Notes: generated by a model from the letters alone, not told the origin. DNA of 64,000 nt from Ambrosia x helenae (GCA_030844895.1 JAUTDX010007431.1:1-64000); one strand, 5' to 3'; positions 19,901 through 31,774 are shown, counted from the first letter of the stretch. Made by a program: numbers and translations.

Positions 19901-22900
19901 AACATGTAAATTACAAAACCAAGAATGACTACGTCAATCTAAATGATGTGTCAACCCCCTTCGAGCGAGTTTCACCATCGCTCAGATAAGAACTCGATCA
20001 ATCAAACACCTGATTCCATCACAAAGACTTATTTTCAATTGTAATTATTTTCGAGGCTTTATTTTCATTTTATTTCTAAGCCTCGTGTATATCATCATTC
20101 CCATTAAATAGAACGCATGTATATCGCCTTAATGGTTTCATTTAGATGTATGAAATGATTTTCGGTGATTTTGAAATGCCGCCACCCTCTTTAAGAGGTT
20201 AAAAATGGTCTAAGCCTCAAATAAAAGTAAAATTTAAGGTGACATTGAAAGTGGATTTACGTAAAAACATGTAAATTACAAAACCAAGAATGACTACGTC
20301 AATCTAAATCATGTGTCAACCCCCTTCGAGCGAGTTTCACCATCGCTCAGATAAGAACTCGGTCAATCAAACACCTGATTCCATCACAAAAGGCTTATTT
20401 TCAATTGTAATCATTTTCGAAGCTTTATTTTCATTTTATTTCTAAGCCTCGTGTATATCAACATCCCATTAAATAGAACGCATGTATATCGCCTTAATAG
20501 TTTCATTTAGATGTATGAAATGATTTTCGGTGATTTTGAAATGCCGCCACCCTTTTTAAGAGGTTAAAAATGGTCTAAGCCTCAAATAAAAGTAAAATTT
20601 AAGGTGACATTGAAAGTGGATTTACGTAAAAACATGTAAATTACAAAACCAAGAATGACTACGTCAATCTAAATCATGTGTCAACCCCCTTCGAGCGAGT
20701 TTCACCATCGCTCAGATAAGAACTCGGTCAATCAAACACCAGATTCCATCCCAAAAGACTTATTTTCAATTGTAATCATTTTCGACGCTTTATTTTCATT
20801 TTATTTCTAAGCCTCGTGTATATCAACATTCCCATTAAATAGAACGCATGTATATCGCCTTAATAGTTTCATTTAGATGTATGAAATTATTTTCGGTGAT
20901 TTTGAAATGCCGCCACCCTCTTTAATATGTTAAAAATGGTCTAAGCCTCAAATAAAAGTAAAACTTAAGGGGATATTGAAAGTGGATTTATGTAAAAACA
21001 TGTAAATTACAAAACCAAGAATGACTACGTCAATCTAAATGATGTGTCAACCCCCTTCGAGCGAGTTTCACCATCGCTCAGATAAGAACTCGATCAATCA
21101 AACACCTGATTCCATCACAAAGACTTATTTTCAATTGTAATTATTTTCGAGGCTTTATTTTCATTTTATTTCTAAGCCTCGTGTATATCATCATTCCCAT
21201 TAAATAGAACGCATGTATATCGCCTTAATGGTTTCATTTAGATGTATGAAATGATTTTCGGTGATTTTGAAATGCCGCCACCCTCTTTAAGAGGTTAAAA
21301 ATGGTCTAAGCCTCAAATAAAAGTAAAATTTAAGGTGACATTGAAAGTGGATTTACGTAAAAACATGTAAATTACATAACCAATAATGACTACGTCAATC
21401 TAAATCATGTGTCAACCCCCTTTGAGCGAGTTTCACCACCGCTCAGATAAGAACTCGGTCAATCAAACACCTGATTCCATCACAAAAGACTTATTTTCAA
21501 TTGTAATCATTTTCGAGGCTTTATTTTCATTTTATTTCTAAGCCTCGTGTATATCAACATTCCCATTAAATAGAACGCATGTATATTGCCTTAATGGTTT
21601 CATTTAGATGTATGAAATGATTTTCGGTGATTTTGAAATGCCGCCACCCTCTTTAAGAGGTTAAAAATCGTCTAAGCCTCAAATAAAAGTAAAATTTAAG
21701 GTGACATTGAAAGTGGATTTACGTAAAAACATGTAAATTACATAACCAAGAATGACTACGTCAATCTAAATCATGTGTCAACCCCCTTTGAGCGAGTTTC
21801 ACCATCGCTCAGATAAGAACTCGGTCAATCAAACACCTGATTCCATCACAAAAGACTTATTTTCAATTGTAATCATTTTCGAGGCTTTATTTTCATTTTA
21901 TTTCTAAGCCTCGTGTATATCAACATTCCCATTAAATAGAACGCATGTATATCGCCTTAATGGTTTCATTTAGATGTATGAAATGATTTTCGGTGATTTT
22001 GAAATGTCGCCACCCTCTTTAAGAGATTAAAAATGGTCTAAGCCTCAAATAAAAGTAAAATTTAAGGTGACATTGAAAGTGGATTTACGTAAAAACATGT
22101 AAATTACATAACCAATAATGACTACGTCAATCTAAATGATGTGTCAACCCCCTTCGAGCAAGTTTCACCATCGCTCAGATAAGAACTCGATCAATCAAAC
22201 ACCTGATTCCATCACAAAAGACTTATTTTCAATTGTAATCATTTTCGAGGGTTTATTTTCATTTTATTTCTAAGCCTCGTGTATATCAACATTCCCATTA
22301 AATAGAACGCATGTATATCCCCTTAATGGTTTCATTTAGATGTATGAAATGATTTTCGGTGATTTTGAAATGTCGCCACCCTCTTTAAGAGGTTAAAAAT
22401 GGTCTAAGCCTCAAATAAAAGTAAAATTTAAGGTGACATTGAAAGTGGATTTACGTAAAAACATGTAAATTACAAAACCAAGAATGACTACGTCAATCTA
22501 AATCATGTGTCAACCCCCTTCGAGCGAGTTTCACCATCGCTCAGATAAGAATTCGGTCAATCAAACACCTGATTCCATCACAAAAGACTTATTTTCAATT
22601 GTAATCATTTTCGACGCTTTATTTTCATTTTATTTCTAAGCCTCGTGTATATCAACATTCCCATTAAATAGAACGCATGTATATCGCCTTAATAGTTTCA
22701 TTTAGATGTATGAAATTATTTTCGGTGATTTTGAAATGCCATCACCCTCTTTAATATGTTAAAAATGGTCTAAGCCTCAAATAAAAGTAAAACTTAAGGG
22801 GATATTGAAAGTGGATTTACGTAAAAACATGTAAATTACAAAAACCAAGAATGACTACGTCAATCTAAATGATGTGTCAACCCCCTTCGAGCGAGTTTCA

Positions 22901-23487
22901 CCATCGCTCAGATAAGAACTCGATCAATCAAACACCTGATTCCATCACAAAGACTTATTTTCAATTGTAATTATTTTCGAGGCTTTATTTTCATTTTATT
23001 TCTAAGCTTCGTGTATATCATCATTCCCATTAAATAGAACGCATGTATATCGCCTTAATGGTTTCATTTAGATGTATGAAATGATTTTCGGTGATTTTGA
23101 AATGCCGCCACCCTCTTTAAGAGGTTAAAAATGGTCTAAGCCTCAAATAAAAGTAAAATTTAAGGTGACATTGAAAGTGGATTTACGTAAAAACATGTAA
23201 ATTACAAAACCAAGAATGACTACGTCAATCTAAATCATGTGTCAACCCCCTTCGAGCGAGTTTCACCATCGCTCAGATAAGAACTCGGTCAATCAAACAC
23301 CTGATTCCATCACAAAAGGCTTATTTTCAATTGTAATCATTTTCGAAGCTTTATTTTCATTTTATTTCTAAGCCTCGTGTATATCAACATCCCATTAAAT
23401 AGAACGCATGTATATCGCCTTAATAGTTTCATTTAGATGTATGAAATGATTTTCGGTGATTTTGAAATGCCGCCACCCTCTTTAAGA

Positions 23488-23492
23488 GGTTA
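23488..23492. repeat. Target site duplication, left copy (GGTTA)
   Basis: GGTTA directly before the LTR of element B. Satellite consensus reads AAGAGGTTAAAAATGG here, so the five bases are satellite sequence that was duplicated on insertion. Five bases is the usual length for Ty3/gypsy integrases. Confidence 0.95.
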
Positions 23493-23981
23493 TGTCACAC
23501 CCTCAAATTCCACGTGCGGGGTTTTACCGCGAGGCGCATGACAAACCAGGATCTAAGTCAACGGTCACAATAAACGACACTATATGATACGTAAAATGAA
23601 ATAAACAACCATCAAGTTTCATAAATCCATTCGCTGCGGAAGCGTAACTTTTATTACAACCCAAAAGTAAAAGTGCATAAGTCTGAAAAAGATATGATAA
23701 TGCATATGAAGCCTAGACGCCGTGTGACTCCGTGCGCCTATAGTAAGCTGCTACCTCAACGACCTGAGACAAACATGCTAAAAACGTCAGCAAATAATGC
23801 CGGTGAGTTCACAGGTTTTTAATTAAATGTTTAAAGTAATGAAAGCCATCATGTTATCACTATATCAGAAGTAATAGCGTTAGCTAGACGCATGAATTAT
23901 GCTACTACGACCGGAAACCATTACAGACAACGATATATGATTTTTGCCCGAAATGATTTAGCGTACGACCGAGACAATATG

Positions 23982-24009
23982 CACCCGCCCGGCTCCCAGC
24001 CGACGGGTG
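23982..24009 (-). promoter_or_regulatory. GC-rich hairpin in LTR of element B
   Basis: On the minus strand CACCCG-T-CGGCT, loop GGG, AGCCG-GG-CGGGTG. It corresponds to the hairpin of element A with compensatory changes in the outer stem (T:A to C:G; G:T wobble to A:T). The second copy in the other LTR is at 32267-32294. Confidence 0.55.
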
Positions 24010-25731
24010 GGGTCTGTCAATCCCAATAGATCTATCCACATTTCCCCCGTTATGCTATTCAGCATATTCATGGTTTCCCCGGGACTTTACGTATCGTATA
24101 GTATGTAAATGAATTAACACTAGTATAACATGATAATTTATGAAATAAGTATGAGCATGTGTCTCCCCCGAAATGTAAAACGTAAAGTGGGGCCGTGAAA
24201 CTCACCTGATGCTGCTCTTCGCACTACAATAAGTAAACCTGCTCAATAGACGGCCCCTAATACCGGTGACCTATCATGACGAGCATATAAGGTGTTAGAC
24301 TAACAACCCGTAGGTTGATTAGTCCCTAATAGTCCAGACCATAACCGTGTACATATGAAATGATGTTCCAACGTTTAACCGACCGTACCAGGCAAGGCCC
24401 GACATCCCATTGGTGACCCGACATCTCATGTGTTTAGACAATACAAGACATCATGCCACATATGCAATCAAACACTTAATACGCGCAACAGTTCACCTAG
24501 TCTAGCATAATATCCGTTTAACGCATAAACAGGTCCGAATACGTGTTACTAAGTCATTGGGTGAATCCCGGGGTTCCTATCATGTTCCTAGGCGTCAAAT
24601 CATGTTTCGGGATGTTAAAATATACATACAGCAGCATTACACGCGATTAGGAATCAAACTAGCAATTAGGAAAAGTCAACATGTGATTAGGGTTAGTCAA
24701 CATGCGAGTACAAGGGCTAATCGCCCCTAATGATGGGCGAATAGGGCTACTCGTGTGATATAGGGGCGAGTAGGGTCATAAGGCATGCAATTCAGGGCTT
24801 AACTAGTGATTAGGATCGTAATCGCATGAAGTAAAGGCAATTGGACCCCCAATCGCCACTTTTATACACGATTAGGCTGCCATATAGGCGAGTAGGCCTC
24901 CAATCGCCTATAACATAGGCGATTAGGATCCCTAATCGCCTATAGTGCAGCTGATGTGGTATTTCGCGCGCCGAACACTCCAAATCAGATCCGAAACATG
25001 TAAAAACACCCAATAATCATTCTAACACATAAATAAACATATTCTAAGCAAAACCCCTAAGTTTTCATCATTCTAACAGTCCCGAATGCGAGCGTTTTCC
25101 CAAAATGGCAACTTAGCATGTAAACATCACATCAACATGCAAGAACTTGCCCTAAATAGCAAATATTCAGATTTAATCACATAATCACGTTGTCCGATAG
25201 CATCCTACTGTTCTAGCATCATCCTAGAGCAAACCCTAACATCACACAATCAACAACACACCTCATATCATCCTTAATCATCCAAAATCCTTCAAACGGG
25301 TCAAAACATCAAGTATCAATAATACACCACCAAAACCATTCAAACTCCTAGGACATCATCATACTAACTTATAACAGCAATAAACATCAAAACAACACAA
25401 GAATAACCATGATTCAACCCTAAAAATCCTACCTTTAACACATATAACACATATAATGCATGTAAAGGTGTAGGTTTGTTTAGAAACGGTTTTAAATGGA
25501 TTTTCAAAGACAAAAACCTTTATAAGTCAGGTCTGGACGTTTAGGGAGCAAAACATAATCATTTAAGGGTTTGGGTTTGAAGAACACACCTTGAGATTAA
25601 GGGATGATGATGGAATAAGCTTGAAAATGATGGTTTTGATGCAAAAACGAGTTCCAGAGGGTGTTTGGGTGTTGGGTTATGTTATGGGACGGCTAGGGTT
25701 GTTGTTATGATGTTTTGGAGGTCAAGGGTGG

Positions 25732-25739
25732 TATTTATA
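25732..25739 (-). promoter_or_regulatory. TATA box in 3' LTR of element B
   Basis: TATAAATA on the minus strand, at the same relative place as in element A. In this LTR it could read outward into the left satellite array. Confidence 0.6.
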
Positions 25740-26327
25740 GGCGTTTCTAGTCGTTCAGCACGTTACACGCGATTACGCAGACTTACATGCGAGTAGGGAG
25801 CCTAATCGCATGAACCTTCATGCGATTAGCCCCTAATCGCCTATATGTACCTCCCAATCGCCCCTATATAGGCGATTAGGCTACTCCCCATTTGCCTAAT
25901 CGCCTGCAGCCTCCCAGTTTGTGTGTTTTGCGCGTTAAACCCCGTTTTAACATATGTTAACACATATTCACATACTAACAAGCCACATAATGATTGTAAA
26001 CATATAATACATGATAAATGACACGTTCCTACCCGATCACCAATTCCCGGGACCCGAGACTTGCGTGGTTGCGTTAAACCCGGCGATCCCACGAATCACC
26101 GATTCTTGTACACGTGGTTATGGACCGACACCCAATGGTTTCTCGAACCATTGTAACGACTCCCGATGATTCTCGAATCATCAATATGACTTAATTAACC
26201 CTAGCTAAGTATGATATTAAGTAGTTATTTGAAATGTTTTCGTTGAGATAGACTCGTATGCATGTAAAGTACGAAACGCATGTATGTAAGGTATAAAGGT
26301 ATTGACCTGAATATGCCGGGTGTCACA

Positions 26328-26464
26328 TCATCCCCCAGTTGAAAGAATTTTCGTCCCGAAAATTAAATGAAGTCCGTAGATGAAGAGACGAAAGGAAGAA
26401 AGAAAAGAAAAATTTTCCCCGTTGTTACATCATCCCCCAGTTGAAAGGAATCTCGACCCGAGAT
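26328..26464 (-). other. Duplicated hairpin plus polypurine tract of element B
   Basis: LTR-proximal module: on the minus strand AACTGGGGGATGA (26340-26328) immediately before TGTGACACC, preceded by a hairpin AATTTTCG/CGAAAATT (26464 side to 26357: arms 26464-independent, plus-strand 26346-26353 and 26357-26364). Distal module: AACTGGGGGATGA (26442-26430) followed by TGTAACAAC, preceded by the hairpin AATCTCG/CGAGATT (plus-strand arms 26449-26455 and 26459-26465), which begins at the gag-pol stop codon. Element A has the same design. Only the proximal copy is in position to prime plus-strand DNA. Confidence 0.8.
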
Positions 26465-29400
26465 TCATTTCTCTTTGGAGGCCACATAGTTCGATTCAAA
26501 CGCACGCTTAGGAAATAGATGAGGGTACTTAGCCTTCATCTGATCTTCTCGTTCCCACGTGAACTCCGGTCCACGATTAGAATTCCAACGAACCTTAACG
26601 ATACGGATTTTACTCCGACGGAGGCTACGAATCTTATAATCTAAGATTTCAACTGGTTCCTCTACAATACGTAAATGATCATCAACCTTGATTTCTTCAA
26701 GAGGAACTACGAGAGATTCGTCTGCCAAACACTTCTTAAGATTCGAGACATGGAAGACGTTATGCACGCCACTAAGCTCGGCTGGTAAGTCAAGTCTGTA
26801 TGCCACCGGCCCAATACGTTCCAAGATGGGGAACGGTCCGACATAACGAGGGTTAAGTTTGCCGCGCTTCCCGAAGCGTATAACGCCCTTCCATGGAGAT
26901 ACCTTCAATAAAACCCTGTCGCCAACCTGGAACTCCAAAGGTTTGCGACGACGATCAGCGTAGCTCTTCTGACGATCACGAGCTGCCGCCATACGATTAC
27001 GAATTTGTACGATCTTTTCGGAAGTTTCGTACACCAATTCTGGACCGGTGAGTTGGCTTTCGCCCACTTCGGCCCAACAAAGAGGGGACCGGCACTTCCG
27101 TCCATACAGAGCCTCGAACGGTGCCGTCTTAATGCTAGAGTGGTAACTATTGTTGTAAGAGAACTCCACCAACGGTAAGTGAATCTCCCAACTCTTACCG
27201 AAATCGATGACGCATGCTCGAAGCATGTCTTCAAGCGTCTGAATCGTCCGCTCACTCTGACCGTCAGTTTGCGGATGATATGCGGTGCTCATGTCAAGTT
27301 GAGTACCCAACGCTTTATGTAATTGTTTCCAGAAACGGGAGGCGAAACGAGGGTCACGGTCGGAGATGATAGAGACGGGCACCCCGTGCCTGGAAACCAC
27401 TTCCTTAAGATAGATACGGGACAACCGCTCCAGACTGTCGGTTTCCTTAATAGCGAGGAAATGTGCGGACTTTGTCAACCGGTCGACAATCACCCAGATC
27501 ATGTCACAACCACTGGGCGATTTCGGAAGTTTGGTCACAAAATCCATGGTAATCCGCTCCCATTTCCATTCAGGAATTTCAGGTTGCTGTAGAAGACCAG
27601 ACGGCTTCTGGTACTCCACCTTGACCTTAGCACAGGTCAGACACTTGCTGACATACGAAGCTATGTCAGCCTTCATATTAGGCCACCAATAGAGTATCTT
27701 TAGGTCCTGATACATCTTATCGGAACCCGGATGAATAGAATATCGGGATTTGTGGGCTTCGTCCAAGACAAGCCCCCGCAAACCCCCAAGTAAAGGAACC
27801 CAAACGCGCTCGGCAAAGTAATGCAGGCCATCCGACCCAAGCTCGAGGTGTTTATCAGCACCGTGCATGGTTTCAGCTTTAAGGTTTTCCTCCTTCAAAG
27901 CTTCCAATTGTGCCGAACGAATTTGGTCAGGCAACGAAGAATGAATAGTGAGCTGTAAGGCTCGAACACGACGAGGTTTGACAGACTCCTTTCTGCTCAA
28001 GGCGTCTGCCACAACGTTCGCCTTACCAGGGTGGTACTTAATGGCGCAGTCATAGTCGTTCAGAAGTTCGACCCAACGTCGTTGCCGCATGTTCAATACT
28101 TTCTGGTCGAAGATATGCTGAAGACTCTTGTGATCGGTGTATACGTCGCACTTGGTACCGTACAAGTAATGTCTCCAGATCTTCAACGCAAAGATCACCG
28201 CACCCAACTCTAAATCATGGGTGGTGTAGTTCCTTTCATGGACTTTAAGTTGGCGAGAGGCGTAGGCAATAACTTTCCCGCGTTGCATTAACACACAACC
28301 GAGACCACGAATGGAAGCGTCACAGTACACAACAAAATCATCTGTGCCCTCAGGTAAGGATAAGATGGGCGCAGAGCAAAGTTTAAGTTTCAGCATCTGG
28401 AACGCTGATTCCTGCGGTTCACCCCAGTCAAACTTGCGGTCTTTCTGGGTAAGAGAGGTGAGGGGTTGAGCGATATTCGAAAATCCCTCAATGAAACGGC
28501 GATAGTAACCCGCAAGGCCTAGGAACTGCCGCACCTCAGATGGCGTCTTTGGTGCTTCCCATTCCTTAATGGCCTCAATCTTTGCCGGATCGACATGAAT
28601 TCCCAGTTCATTAACCACATGCCCTAGGAATTGTACTTCACGTAACCAGAAATCACACTTTGAGAACTTAGCGTACAACTGCTCCCGTCTCAAAAGTTCC
28701 AAAACCAAACGTAAGTGCTCCTCATGATCTGTCTCGTTCTTAGAATAAACCAAAATGTCGTCGATAAACACGATAACGAATTTATCGAGATAGGGCTTGC
28801 AAACACGGTTCATCAAGTCCATGAAAACGGCAGGTGCATTCGTAAGACCGAAGGGCATGACCAAAAACTCGAAGTGGCCATAACGTGTACGAAAAGCGGT
28901 CTTTGGAATGTCAGCTTCTTGTACCCGCAGTTGATGATACCCAGACCTCAGATCTATCTTGGAATAAAAACTGGAGCCTTGGAGTTGATCGAATAAATCA
29001 TCAATTCGAGGAAGCGGGTAACGATTCTTGATGGTTACCTTGTTCAGTTCCCGATAGTCAATACACATACGAAGGCTCCCATCTTTCTTTTTGACAAATA
29101 GGATAGGAGCTCCCCACGGGGATGAACTAGGTCTAATGAACCCTTTCTCTAACAACTCCTGCAGTTGGTTAGATAATTCTTGCATCTCAGGAGGTGCAAG
29201 GCGGTAAGGAGCTCGGGCAATAGGCGCCGCGCCGGGCGCAAGATCAATGCTAAATTCGACCTGACGGTGAGGTGGAAGGCCAGGCAAATCGTCGGGAAAC
29301 ACGTCGGGAAAATCACGAACGATAGGAATGTCCCCGATCTTCTTCTCATCGCTAGATGAAACCGAAACAAGAGCTAAGATCGCGGAATACCCCTTACGTA

Positions 29401-31149
29401 AATACTTATATGCCTTCATACATGAAATGATGCTCAAGGGAACTCCACTTTTCTCGCCATGAACCAAAAGAGTTTCTCCATCCGGGAGAGGGAGGCGAAT
29501 GATTTTATCGAAGCAAACGATCTCTGCGCGATATAAGGACAACCAATCCATACCCACTACAACGTCGAAACTACCCAATGACACCGGCATGAGGTCGATA
29601 GGAAAAGATAACCCTGATAGTTCCAACTGGCATCCTTTAAGAATATGAGTCGCCTCAATATTCTTACCATCAGCCAATTCTATAATATACTTGACCTCTA
29701 AGGGAGTCGGTACAATGTCTAACAGTCGGCTAAACTCAACAGATATAAAACTCTTGTCGGCACCCGAATCAAATAAAACGGAGGCATAACGATCACAAAG
29801 AAGAAACGTACCAGTAACAGTATCCGGATCCTGACGGGCCTCGCCCGACCCGATGACGAAGGCGCGCGCGTTCCTGCCGCCACCCCCGTTGCCCCTGTCA
29901 TTCCTCCCAGCATTCCCTTGCTTCAGCTTGGGGCAGTCCTTCTTAAAGTGCCCCGTCTCCCCACAATTAAAACATCCCTGGTTACCCCTAGGTGCAGCAG
30001 TGGTAGTAGTAGTAGGGGCAACCACCTGTTGCTGAGTCTGAAGATTCACCCTGCACGTCTGGGCCAGATGCCCGTTCTTCTTGCAACGGGTACAAAAACT
30101 ACAATTTCCCACATGATGATACCCACAACGATCACATCTAGGCAGCCTACCAGTATAACCGCCCTGTTTTTGCCCAGAAGACGAACCCGTAGTCTCAAAC
30201 TTCTTATGCTGCTGCTGCTGCTGCTGCTGAGGCTGCGCTGTACCCTTACCCGTGTTATCCCATTTCCTCTTGTTGCTGTCAGAGGTCTTCACCACAGTAC
30301 CCTTAGGAGGCAAAAGACCCTCCTGAACCTTCTGTTTAGTCAACCTGTGAGCCAATCGAATAGTATCCCGAAGTGTAGCAGCATCATTAGCGGTCACCAA
30401 CCCGCGAACCTCAGGCACCAACCCACTGATGTAGAACTCAATAGCCTTAAATTCAGGCGTCACAGAATCCGGGCACAAAAGTGCCAGCTCATGGTAGCGA
30501 GCGGTATACTCCTCTATCTCAGATCCCACCATCTGATGATTCCACAGCTCATGTTCCAAACTCTTGATCTCATCCCTGGGACAATACTCCATCTTCAAAC
30601 GAAACACAAATTCGGTCCATGGCAACGCATGGGCCTCCAGTAAACCAATAGTCTGAACAGTCGAATTCCACCAAGTCAAAGCACGTCCCTCAAACGTCCC
30701 CGAAGCATACTTCACACGAAACTCCACAGGGCAATTGCACATGGAGAAAGCAGACTCAACCTTCTCCAACCAACGGAGTAGTCCCACAGCCCCCTCAGTC
30801 CCACTGAAGTTATGGGGCTTGCAATCCTGAAACATCTTATAAGTACAGTGGACTGGAGGAGGTGGAGGTGGTGGAGGAGGAAAAGCATCCCCTAAAATCA
30901 ACAAAACAACACGGTCAGAACACGATCAACACACGATAAAAGATAAGGAATGAGGGTAGGAGTAATTAAATTACCACCATGGCCCTGGTGGGCGGCCTGC
31001 TGTGCAGCAATAGCAGCTGCCACGTGCTCCTGGATCAGGTTATTCAGCTCCGCCTGGGTCATGCTGATGTTGCCACGACCCCCATTACGTCCCCCGCCAT
31101 TCCGGCCTCCAACTCGACCACCAACGCGACCACCACGACGTCCTGCCAT
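26465..31149 (-). CDS. gag-pol polyprotein of element B (two exons: 31149-30975 and 30891-26465)
   Basis: The predicted product is 1533 residues made from two exons. Exon 1 begins at ATG 31149 (context AAGATGGC) and gives 58 residues rich in Gly and Arg. The second exon has no ATG at its own start, which fits splicing. Visible domains, in approximate residues of the spliced product: poly-Pro 62-70; retrotransposon gag domain 75-245; poly-Gln 280-286; three zinc knuckles at 311-322 (irregular), 325-338 and 365-378; protease DSGA 433-436; RT catalytic FIDD 767-770; RNase H D916, E953, D978; integrase H1105, H1112, C1142, C1145 and catalytic D1175, D1236, E1272 (35 residues between the last two); GPF module near 1410; chromodomain-like tail 1469-1519. 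Cleavage by its own protease would release the enzymes. Stop TGA at 26467-26465. Nothing is broken, so it may be able to transpose; expression cannot be judged here. Confidence 0.93.
30892..30974 (-). other. Spliceosomal intron in gag of element B (83 bp, phase 1)
   Basis: On the minus strand the donor is GTAATT at 30974 and the acceptor is GATTTTAG ending at 30892, with a plausible branch site CTGAC about 30 nt before the acceptor. Exon 1 ends after the first base of a Gly codon and exon 2 supplies GG, so a Gly is restored and the frame is kept. If the intron is retained, translation from the same ATG stops after 83 residues. Length and phase equal those in element A. Confidence 0.8.
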
Positions 31150-31297
31150 CTTCTGTCAAGATCAAAGACAAGACATCAGATTCCAGAACAGATAACAAAG
31201 AATCATGAAGAAACCGTAAAATAAGGTGAATCAAGGGATTGGGTTCCATCATAGTCATTAGATCAAACGCAGAGTCCACCAGGATTTCCATGCATCT

Positions 31298-31335
31298 CAA
31301 CTTATTATTTCGTGTGCACCCGAAATGATAAGTCG
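31298..31335 (-). promoter_or_regulatory. Candidate kissing-loop (dimerisation/packaging) hairpin
   Basis: On the minus strand CGACTTAT pairs with ATAAGTTG (one G-U), then a C-A mismatch, then ATTTC pairs with GAAAT, closing the loop GGGTGCACAC. The loop is the same ten bases as in element A and contains the palindrome GTGCAC. The distance to the gag ATG is about 150 nt. Three base pairs differ from A on both sides with pairing kept. Confidence 0.65.
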
Positions 31336-31337
31336 CT

Positions 31338-31343
31338 CTACAT
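31338..31343 (-). promoter_or_regulatory. Start-stop upstream AUG (ATGTAG)
   Basis: ATG at 31343-31341 followed at once by TAG at 31340-31338, in the context GGACCATGTAGAGCG, the same as in element A. It sits two bases upstream of the kissing-loop stem. Confidence 0.4.
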
Positions 31344-31450
31344 GGTCCCCGAGGCGTGCTCCTAGCCTGACCTTCAAACCACTAGGCACTCATGTCCAAA
31401 ATACAAACAGCAAGTACAAGTGTGTGATAATGTGTGCAAGCAGGTGTGTC

Positions 31451-31522
31451 CGTTGGAGTATAGAAATGGGAGACGTCCGAATCTTGGGCGAATCTCCGCA
31501 GAATGCCGAAGTCACTCCAACG
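31451..31522 (-). promoter_or_regulatory. Long-range leader stem
   Basis: On the minus strand CGTTGGAGT (31522-31514) is complementary to ACTCCAACG (31459-31451), with 54 nt between. It matches the stem at 2882-2954 of element A with two compensatory base-pair changes. The enclosed sequence also shares a CGGAC(A/G)TCTCCC block with A. Confidence 0.65.
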
Positions 31523-31760
31523 CACGCCACCGCCTGTGCAAAGGTAATAAGGATCCTCGTTTCCAACGCGAAGTTGAAGTACAAGATAGGAGATAAGAAT
31601 AATAGATAGATGATGTAAGCATAAATGATAATAACGAATGTAATACGAACACCCCGGCAAATTCCCGTATGACATGACTTTTATGAATGTGACCGTCTAG
31701 TGTGTGTGCGACTCGGCTATAGACTTGACTCAACATGCAGTCCTAGTTCACTATAACCAT

Positions 31761-31774
31761 TGGCTCTGATACCA
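31761..31774 (-). other. Primer binding site, tRNA-iMet
   Basis: On the minus strand TGGTATCAGAGCCA, three bases (GAT) after the LTR end TGTGACA. It matches the 3' end complement of plant initiator tRNA-Met. Confidence 0.92.

Larger units (their letters stand above)
10614..23492. repeat. Satellite array, 8-monomer higher-order repeat domain
   Basis: Tandem monomers of 365-366 bp, about 35 copies, starting TATATCGCCTTAATGGTTTC in the phase set by the LTR junction. A distinctive monomer X (TTAATATG in place of TTAAGAGG, TTAATAG, AAGGGGATATT, CATCATTCCC) recurs at 11051, 12147, 13976, 15072, 16901, 17997, 19826, 20922 and 22751. The spacing alternates 1096 and 1829 (one 1830 rounding is not needed), so the period is exactly 2925 bp, or eight monomers. 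Full copies run 10980-13904, 13905-16829, 16830-19754 and 19755-22679, with a partial copy to 23492. The copies differ by only scattered single bases. No open reading frame of useful length exists. Confidence 0.97.
23493..26327 (-). repeat. 3' LTR of element B
   Basis: On the minus strand it starts TGTGACACCC (26327) and ends GGGTGTGACA (23493). The TATA box is at 25732-25739, CGATTAG-type motif clusters at about 25765-25920 (upstream of TATA) and 24640-24960 (downstream), and the GC-rich hairpin at 23982-24009. Short open frames inside occur identically in both LTRs and are not supported as genes. Confidence 0.96.

Noticed and set aside
10614..23492. CENP-B box in the satellite monomer
   Set aside because: The TTCG words in the monomer are not followed by the spaced A and CGGG needed for the box consensus.
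24810..25013. Open frame of 67 codons in the LTR of B, repeated at 33095-33298
   Set aside because: It is identical in both LTRs simply because the LTRs are identical. It runs through the CGATTAG motif cluster and has no recognisable protein features.
25841..26092. Open frame of 83 codons in the LTR of B, repeated at 34125-34376
   Set aside because: It is duplicated with the LTR, lies in U3 upstream of the TATA box, and no protein similarity is recognised.
29918..30643. Open frame of 241 codons antisense to gag
   Set aside because: It lies wholly opposite the intact gag frame. Its Leu-rich content is the mirror of CAG and Pro codons, and no independent start or homology is visible.
31382..31736. 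Small overlapping minus-strand open frames in the leader of B
   Set aside because: They overlap the conserved leader structures, differ in frame, and have no counterpart in the leader of A.
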